This document shows, piece by piece, positions 7,034-11,214 of a DNA stretch of 11,214 nt (positions are counted from its first letter, which is position 1; every line of letters begins with the position of its first letter). A program made the position numbers and the translations under genes. Source of the DNA: Flavobacteriaceae bacterium UBA7446 (lineage in GTDB: Bacteria; Bacteroidota; Bacteroidia; Flavobacteriales; Flavobacteriaceae); assembly GCA_002478685.1 (NCBI GenBank), contig DLPY01000069.1, forward strand, positions 1-11,214, given 5' to 3'. Below the pieces are notes generated by a model. That model made no database searches. It worked only from the letters and a program-made list of their open reading frames with translations, and was not told the origin of the DNA.

Positions 7034-7038
7034 ATCTG

Positions 7039-7046
7039 CTAAAATA
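7039..7046 (-). promoter_or_regulatory. Weak -7-like element before xth
   Basis: On the minus strand TATTTTAG differs from TAnnTTTG at one position and lies five bases before the chosen xth ATG. The 42-base spacer to the divergent beta-barrel remnant is too small to hold much else. Confidence 0.3.
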
Positions 7047-7075
7047 CAAACTAATGGCACAAATTTTGCTCATAT

Positions 7076-7654
7076 TTGGGTGAACTAAATCTATTTATCA
7101 TCCATAAACTACTTATTATTTCGTTTGTTTTATTGGGCTTTTTCTGTGGCAATGCGCAGGAAGACGAAAATATGACTGAGGACTTCCCCAAAAACGAATT
7201 CCGTGTCAATGCACTAAGCCTATTGTTGTTTAAGTCTTTTGATGTTACTTATAAATGTGCCATCAATGACGAGTCAAGCTATGAGATTAACACCATGTTT
7301 TCGTTGTAAGGAGCAAGCCGTTTCTCTAGCGATGATTATATCTATTACTACGAAGGGTTTACACTCACTCCTTACTACCGCTTGTATTTTGGTAATAAAC
7401 CCAACGCTGGCTTTTTCGGTGAAGCTTTTATAATATTTTCTTCTGGAAAATATGATTATTATGAAAATAATTATGGATACGGATTCCGGAATTTTACAGA
7501 GCTTGCAATCGAGTTATCGATAGGAGCAAAACTAGTAACCAAGCGCAATTTTGTGGCTAATATTCATGCAGGTGTCGCTCGAAACTTTTTAGATTCTGAA
7601 TACGGTCCTGGTGCTGCACCAAGATTAGGTATTTCATTTGGCTGGCGGTATTAG
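7076..7654 (+). pseudogene. Broken outer-membrane beta-barrel protein gene (in-frame stop, start codon lost)
   Basis: One reading frame runs through the whole interval but is cut by TAA at 7307-7309. The first part has a signal peptide (HKLLIISFVLLGFFCGNAQ, cleavage expected after NAQ) and then EFRVNALSLLLFKSFDVTY, typical of DUF3575-like or other small Bacteroidota beta-barrels. After the stop the same frame continues with GASRFSSDDYIYYYEGF, LTPYYRLYFGNKPNAGFFGEAF, a glycine-poor strand region and the classic barrel ending APRLGISFGWRY. Neither half has a sensible start: the only upstream initiator is TTG at 7076, and the expected ATG before HKLL is ATC ATC (7097-7102). I therefore read it as a pseudogene about 190 codons long, with no frameshift. 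A sequencing error at the TAA is possible but would not explain the missing ATG. The end (TAG 7652-7654) overlaps the glyS stop tail to tail. The exact family is uncertain. Confidence 0.7.
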
Positions 7655-9189
7655 CAGTTAGCCAACCACGTTTGAAAATCAACTGCTTTGCAAATTTTTG
7701 CTTTGGCTTCGGCTATGCTAAGGCGTTCTTGCGTCATAGTATCACGGTGGCGTAGTGTTACCGTTTGGTCTTCCAGCGTTTGGTGATCCACGGTAATGCA
7801 AAACGGGGTTCCTAAGGCATCTTGTCGTCGGTAACGACGACCAACCGCATCTTTTTCGTCATAAGCAATTGCTATGTCCCATTTTAGTTGATTGACAATT
7901 TCTTTGGCAATTGCTGGTAAGTCATCTTTTTTGACCAGCGGTAACACTGCTACTTTGGTAGGGGCTACCACAGCGGGCAAGCGCAACACCGTTCTGGTTG
8001 AGCCATCTTGCAGGGTTTCTTCTTGCAATGCATGTGAAAACACTGCCAAAAACAAACGGTCTAAGCCAATAGAGGTTTCCAACACATAAGGCACATAGTT
8101 TTCTTGACGCTCTGGGTCAAAGTATTGCAACTTTTTACCCGAGTATTTTTCGTGGCTCCCAAGGTCAAAATCGGTACGGGAGTGAATCCCCTCCAACTCC
8201 TTAAATCCAAATGGAAAACGAAACTCGATATCACAAGCTGCGTCGGCGTAATGCGCCAATTTTTCGTGGTCGTGAAAACGATAATTGCCTGCTCCTAAGC
8301 CCAACGAATGGTGCCATTTTAAGCGAGTTTCTTTCCAGTGTGCGTACCATTCTTTTTGTGTTCCTGGCGGAATAAAAAACTGCATTTCCATTTGCTCGAA
8401 CTCACGCATACGGAAAATAAACTGTCTTGCTACGATTTCGTTACGAAAGGCCTTTCCAGTTTGGGCAATACCAAACGGCAATTTCATGCGTCCCGTTTTT
8501 TGAACATTTAAAAAGTTTACAAAGATTCCTTGTGCGGTTTCGGGGCGTAAATACAATTCGGTTGCGCTTTCAGCAGAAGCCCCCAATTTGGTGCCAAACA
8601 TCAAATTAAATTGCTTGACTTCAGTCCAGTTTTTTGATCCCGATAACGGACATACAATCTCTAATTCTTCAATCAGTGCCTTCACGTCTTCCAAATCTTC
8701 GTTTTCTAACGATTTGCCTAATCGTTTCAAAATGGCATCGCCTTTTTCTTTGTAGCCCACTACCCGCGGATTGGTACTTAAAAATAGTTCTTTGTCAAAC
8801 GCATCACCAAAACGCTTAGTCGCTTTATTGACTTCCTTCTCAATTTTCGCGTCTAATTTTCCTACATAATCTTCTACTAACACATCGGCTCGATAACGCT
8901 TTTTGGAGTCTTTGTTATCAATAAGCGGATCGTTAAACGCATCCACGTGCCCAGAAGCCTTCCAGGTGGTGGGGTGCATCAAAATAGCAGCATCCAGTCC
9001 CACAATATTTTCATTGAGTTGCACCATGGCTTTCCACCAATACTCGCGCAAGTTTTTTTTCAGCGCAACACCCTGCTGACCGTAATCATACACGGCACTA
9101 AGACCATCATAAATTTCACTAGAAGGAAACACAAACCCATACTCTTTGGCATGGGACAATACTTTTTTAAACAAATCTTGGTCTACCAT
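7651..9189 (-). CDS. glyS: Glycine--tRNA ligase (single-chain, dimeric class II)
   Basis: Charges tRNA-Gly with glycine. This is the 512-residue single-polypeptide dimeric type (also named glyQS), not the two-subunit E. coli type. It begins with the family N-terminus (FKKVLSHAKEYGFVFPSSEIYDG from about residue 7), followed by the YDYGQQGVALKKNLREYWW region at 34-52 and a variable insert at about 105-185. The active site has RPETAQGIFVNF at 215-226, motif 2 AFRNE at 247-251 continuing to REFEQMEMQFF, GIHSRTDFDL at 334-343 and motif 3 ETSIGLDRLF at 371-380. The anticodon-binding domain runs from about 405 to 505 (APTKVAVLPLV, GRRYRRQDALGTPF). All catalytic motifs are intact. It is a single-gene unit on the minus strand, overlapping the beta-barrel remnant by 4 bases at its end and divergent from comF. 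A perfect TAnnTTTG box sits four bases before its ATG. Confidence 0.97.
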   Translation of the reverse strand: MVDQDLFKKVLSHAKEYGFVFPSSEIYDGLSAVYDYGQQGVALKKNLREYWWKAMVQLNENIVGLDAAILMHPTTWKASGHVDAFNDPLIDNKDSKKRYRADVLVEDYVGKLDAKIEKEVNKATKRFGDAFDKELFLSTNPRVVGYKEKGDAILKRLGKSLENEDLEDVKALIEELEIVCPLSGSKNWTEVKQFNLMFGTKLGASAESATELYLRPETAQGIFVNFLNVQKTGRMKLPFGIAQTGKAFRNEIVARQFIFRMREFEQMEMQFFIPPGTQKEWYAHWKETRLKWHHSLGLGAGNYRFHDHEKLAHYADAACDIEFRFPFGFKELEGIHSRTDFDLGSHEKYSGKKLQYFDPERQENYVPYVLETSIGLDRLFLAVFSHALQEETLQDGSTRTVLRLPAVVAPTKVAVLPLVKKDDLPAIAKEIVNQLKWDIAIAYDEKDAVGRRYRRQDALGTPFCITVDHQTLEDQTVTLRHRDTMTQERLSIAEAKAKICKAVDFQTWLANC

Positions 9190-9193
9190 GGCG

Positions 9194-9201
9194 CAAAAAT
9201 A
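9194..9201 (-). promoter_or_regulatory. -7 promoter element immediately before glyS
   Basis: Minus-strand TATTTTTG is an exact TAnnTTTG match, with CGCC separating it from the glyS ATG, so the transcript should have almost no 5' leader. glyS is first in its unit and its spacer to divergent comF is only 59 bases, so a promoter must lie here. A -33 TTG is not evident. Confidence 0.55.
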
Positions 9202-9248
9202 GGATAAGTTTACTAATTTACACCGAGCCTTAATCAGAACCTTAGCCT

Positions 9249-9935
9249 ATGCTTAATGATTTACTCGCGGTTTGGTTTCCACAATGCTGTTGGAATTGTA
9301 AGCAACCCCTTGCTATAAAGCAAAAATGGCTTTGCGTGAACTGCTCTACACAACTTCCAAAAACCTATTTTGAGAATGAAGAAAACAATGCACTAAAATT
9401 GTTGCTGCGCCAATACCTTCCATTAGAAGGTGCTTATGCGCCCTTTTATTTTTTGCAACACTCTCCTATTCAGGCACTTATCCACGCACTAAAATATCAG
9501 GGAAAGAAGAAGGTAGCCGACTGGATTGCACAGCAAAGTGCACAACTTATCCCAAAAGAACACCCTGCCTTAGAATGTGATGGTATTGTGCCCGTACCGC
9601 TGCACCAGTCTAAACAAAGAAAAAGGGGCTACAATCAAGTAACAGGCTTTGGGCAATACTGGGCAACTCGTTTGGGAGTGCCGTATTTAGACCAACTATT
9701 AGTGCGAAAAAATCAAACCAAAACCTTAGTGCGTATGTCACGGGAAGCGCGATGGGAAGAGGTAAAAAATGCCTTTTCGATACAATCAAAAAAAGAATAC
9801 AAACACCTTTTATTGGTAGACGATGTGATTACCACAGGAGCCACGCTAACTGCTTGCGGAAATACCTTGCTAAATGGGACATGTACTAAAATTTCGGTTT
9901 TGGGAATGGCATATGCACAAAACATCCTTCCGTAA
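9249..9935 (+). CDS. comF: ComF family phosphoribosyltransferase-like protein
   Basis: A 228-residue ComF-family protein: a zinc-ribbon N-terminus with CxxC pairs at Cys14-Cys17 and Cys29-Cys32, a central region with HALKYQGKK at about 75-83 and CDGIVPVPLHQSKQRKRGYNQ in the middle, and a type I phosphoribosyltransferase fold whose PRPP loop VDDVITTGAT lies at 190-199 with the two acidic residues Asp191 and Asp192. ComF proteins take part in handling single-stranded DNA during natural transformation in some bacteria; whether this organism is competent cannot be seen here, and the enzymatic activity of the family is uncertain. The length is normal for the family. The start at 9249 puts the hydrophobic-aromatic LLAVWFPQCC directly at the N-terminus, as in homologues. 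The Ig-like lipoprotein gene follows after 27 bases on the same strand. Confidence 0.93.
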   Translation: MLNDLLAVWFPQCCWNCKQPLAIKQKWLCVNCSTQLPKTYFENEENNALKLLLRQYLPLEGAYAPFYFLQHSPIQALIHALKYQGKKKVADWIAQQSAQLIPKEHPALECDGIVPVPLHQSKQRKRGYNQVTGFGQYWATRLGVPYLDQLLVRKNQTKTLVRMSREARWEEVKNAFSIQSKKEYKHLLLVDDVITTGATLTACGNTLLNGTCTKISVLGMAYAQNILP

Positions 9936-9950
9936 GCAAGAAAATAGTCG

Positions 9951-9958
9951 TTATTTTG
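9951..9958 (+). promoter_or_regulatory. -7-like element before the Ig-like lipoprotein gene
   Basis: TTATTTTG resembles TAnnTTTG (TA followed by one rather than two spacer bases before TTTG) and ends four bases before the ATG. The string TTTGCGC(C/T)ATG is shared with panD and glyS, which raises its credibility. Confidence 0.3.
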
Positions 9959-9962
9959 CGCT

Positions 9963-11214
9963 ATGCTTAAACAGCTTTTTGTTGCGATTCTTATTTGCGC
10001 CGTGTTTGTGCAATGTGCGCGTCGTGGTTCGCCAACCGGTGGTCCAAAAGATGAAACCCCACCCATTATGTTACGTGCAGAACCACCTCAGCAGTCTGTT
10101 CAGTTTAAAGAAGATCGCATCCGCATTTATTTTGATGAATACATTAAGCTGAATAAACTCAACGATCAACTTGTTGTTTCACCACCACTTGAACAAACCG
10201 CTTACAATATTACACCACAAAGCCAGGCGGCAAAATATGTTGAAATCGAATTTTTGGACTCCCTTGCTCCAAACACCACCTATACCTTTAATTTTGGGGA
10301 AAGTGTGGTGGACAACAACGAAGGCAACCCGTTTTCTTATTTCTCTTATGTGTTTTCTACAGGTACTACTATAGATTCGCTAACGTTACGCGGCAGCATA
10401 TCTGATGCCATTTATCGTACTCCTGAATCCTTTGTTTCAGTAATGCTTTTTCCTATTGATAGCACCTATAACGATTCCGTTATTTACAAAAATAAGCCAC
10501 TCTATTACACCAATACGCTTGACAGTCTAACTGAATTTTTGATACCCAATCTAAAAGCAGGAGATTACCTTTTGGCTGCTGTAAAAGATAAATATAAAAA
10601 TTATGTTTTTGACCCTTCGGTAGATAAAATTGATGCCATAAGCCACGCCATTACATTACCGAACGATAGCTTGTTTCAGTTATCGCTCTTCAAGGAAGAT
10701 CCAGCATTTGATTTTGGTAAAGCCTTCCAAGCAGGAAAGCAACGTATTGGGTTTGGGTTTAAAGGAAGTGATGCCATTTCCATTGAACTTGACGAAACAG
10801 TTAATGACAGTTTTGCTTCAATAGTTTCGCGCGACCGTGAATCCGATACGCTCTACTATTGGTATAAAGGGGTTGACGCCGATTCGCTGCATTTTACGTT
10901 ACGCCACGACAACTTGACAAAAGAGTATGCCTTCCGAGTTCGTAAATCAGAACTCGATTCGTTACAAATTTCTTTTGAACCAAAAGGAACGCTCCATCTT
11001 AGCGACACACTGAAGCTTATCTCCAACACTCCCATCAAAAAACTTGTACAAGACTTCATGAGTCTACGAGCAAAAGATTCTACGCAAATACCCTTTACAC
11101 TTACTCAAAAAGGGCTCCATGAGCTACATATTTTGTTTGATGTTTTCCCTAACGAAAAATACCAATTCGAATTCCTTCCAGGTGCTCTCATCGATTTTTT
11201 TGACACTGCAAACG
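9963..11214 (+). CDS. Big_5 / Ig-like domain lipoprotein (C-terminus cut by window edge)
   Basis: The ATG at 9963 opens a frame that runs to the right edge without a stop (417 residues seen). The first 18 residues are a hydrophobic signal ending at Cys18, predicting a lipoprotein, although the residue before the cysteine is Gln (FVQC) rather than the usual small residue. Then comes ARRGSPTGGPKDETPP at 19-34 and a Big_5 bacterial Ig-like domain at about 34-134, with IRIYFDEYIKL at 53-63, LVVSPPL at 70-76, NTTYTFNFGESVVDNNEGNP at 104-123 and YVFSTG at 129-134. I recall this N-terminal pattern from a widespread family of large Bacteroidota lipoproteins of unknown function. Residues 135-417 continue as beta-rich, Ser/Asp/Thr-rich sequence without a motif I can name. 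It lies 27 bases after comF, possibly with its own short-leader promoter. Confidence 0.85.
   Translation, partial: MLKQLFVAILICAVFVQCARRGSPTGGPKDETPPIMLRAEPPQQSVQFKEDRIRIYFDEYIKLNKLNDQLVVSPPLEQTAYNITPQSQAAKYVEIEFLDSLAPNTTYTFNFGESVVDNNEGNPFSYFSYVFSTGTTIDSLTLRGSISDAIYRTPESFVSVMLFPIDSTYNDSVIYKNKPLYYTNTLDSLTEFLIPNLKAGDYLLAAVKDKYKNYVFDPSVDKIDAISHAITLPNDSLFQLSLFKEDPAFDFGKAFQAGKQRIGFGFKGSDAISIELDETVNDSFASIVSRDRESDTLYYWYKGVDADSLHFTLRHDNLTKEYAFRVRKSELDSLQISFEPKGTLHLSDTLKLISNTPIKKLVQDFMSLRAKDSTQIPFTLTQKGLHELHILFDVFPNEKYQFEFLPGALIDFFDTAN

Noticed and set aside
7034..7060. GTG at 7060 as the xth start
   Set aside because: The nine extra residues have no counterpart in ExoIII proteins, and MQIISYNVNG at 7033 is the standard beginning.
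7308..7334. AAGGAG after the in-frame stop as a ribosome site for re-initiation
   Set aside because: The next ATG (7332-7334) is in a different frame, 18 bases away, and leads into a nonsense frame; Shine-Dalgarno sites are also little used in this phylum.
9874..10152. Plus-strand frame overlapping the end of comF and the start of the Ig-like gene
   Set aside because: It is out of frame with two recognised proteins, and its translation shows no domain; both real genes explain the DNA.
1..11214. Defence island, mobile element, CRISPR array, RNA gene or new biosynthetic cluster
   Set aside because: No transposase, integrase, direct-repeat array, tRNA-like fold or unknown multi-gene cassette was seen; nearly all DNA is covered by recognisable housekeeping or envelope genes.

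Overview
The window looks like ordinary chromosome of a marine-type Flavobacteriaceae (phylum Bacteroidota). The evidence is the company of a DUF4270 lipoprotein, a short GlgA-like protein, panC, panD, a flippase-like membrane protein and radA; the single-chain glycyl-tRNA synthetase; the Big_5 'Ig-like' lipoprotein; near absence of Shine-Dalgarno sequences; and several copies of the Bacteroidota -7 promoter element TAnnTTTG. The DNA is AT-leaning and very tightly packed. I found no tRNA, rRNA, CRISPR array, insertion sequence, integrase or other mobile signature, and no gene-free stretch longer than about 90 bases.

Layout. Positions 1-1619 (minus) hold a two-gene unit: a short, probably non-catalytic glycogen/starch-synthase-like protein followed by a DUF4270 lipoprotein that runs off the left edge. 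Back to back with it, 1707-5231 (plus) is a compact four-gene unit: panC and panD (beta-alanine and pantothenate, hence coenzyme A), a multi-pass flippase-like membrane protein, and the recombination ATPase radA. It meets tail to tail, with a 4-base overlap, a minus-strand pair at 5228-7033: exodeoxyribonuclease III (xth) and then a Tas-like aldo/keto reductase. Positions 7076-7654 (plus) are the remains of an outer-membrane beta-barrel gene with an in-frame TAA and no good start codon. It again ends in a 4-base tail-to-tail overlap with glyS (7651-9189, minus). Divergent from glyS, 9249 onward (plus) carries a ComF-family phosphoribosyltransferase and then a large lipoprotein with an N-terminal Big_5 domain, cut by the right edge.

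How it works together: mostly housekeeping (CoA precursor synthesis, DNA repair and recombination, translation), plus envelope lipoproteins typical of the phylum. I see no new defence, secretion or biosynthetic system. The most interesting points are: the GlgA-like protein lacking the substrate loop and the C-terminal half of a real glycogen synthase; thrombospondin-type-3-like calcium-binding repeats inside the DUF4270 protein; a recurring TAnnTTTG-C-N3-ATG arrangement that predicts leaderless or nearly leaderless transcripts; and the broken beta-barrel gene.
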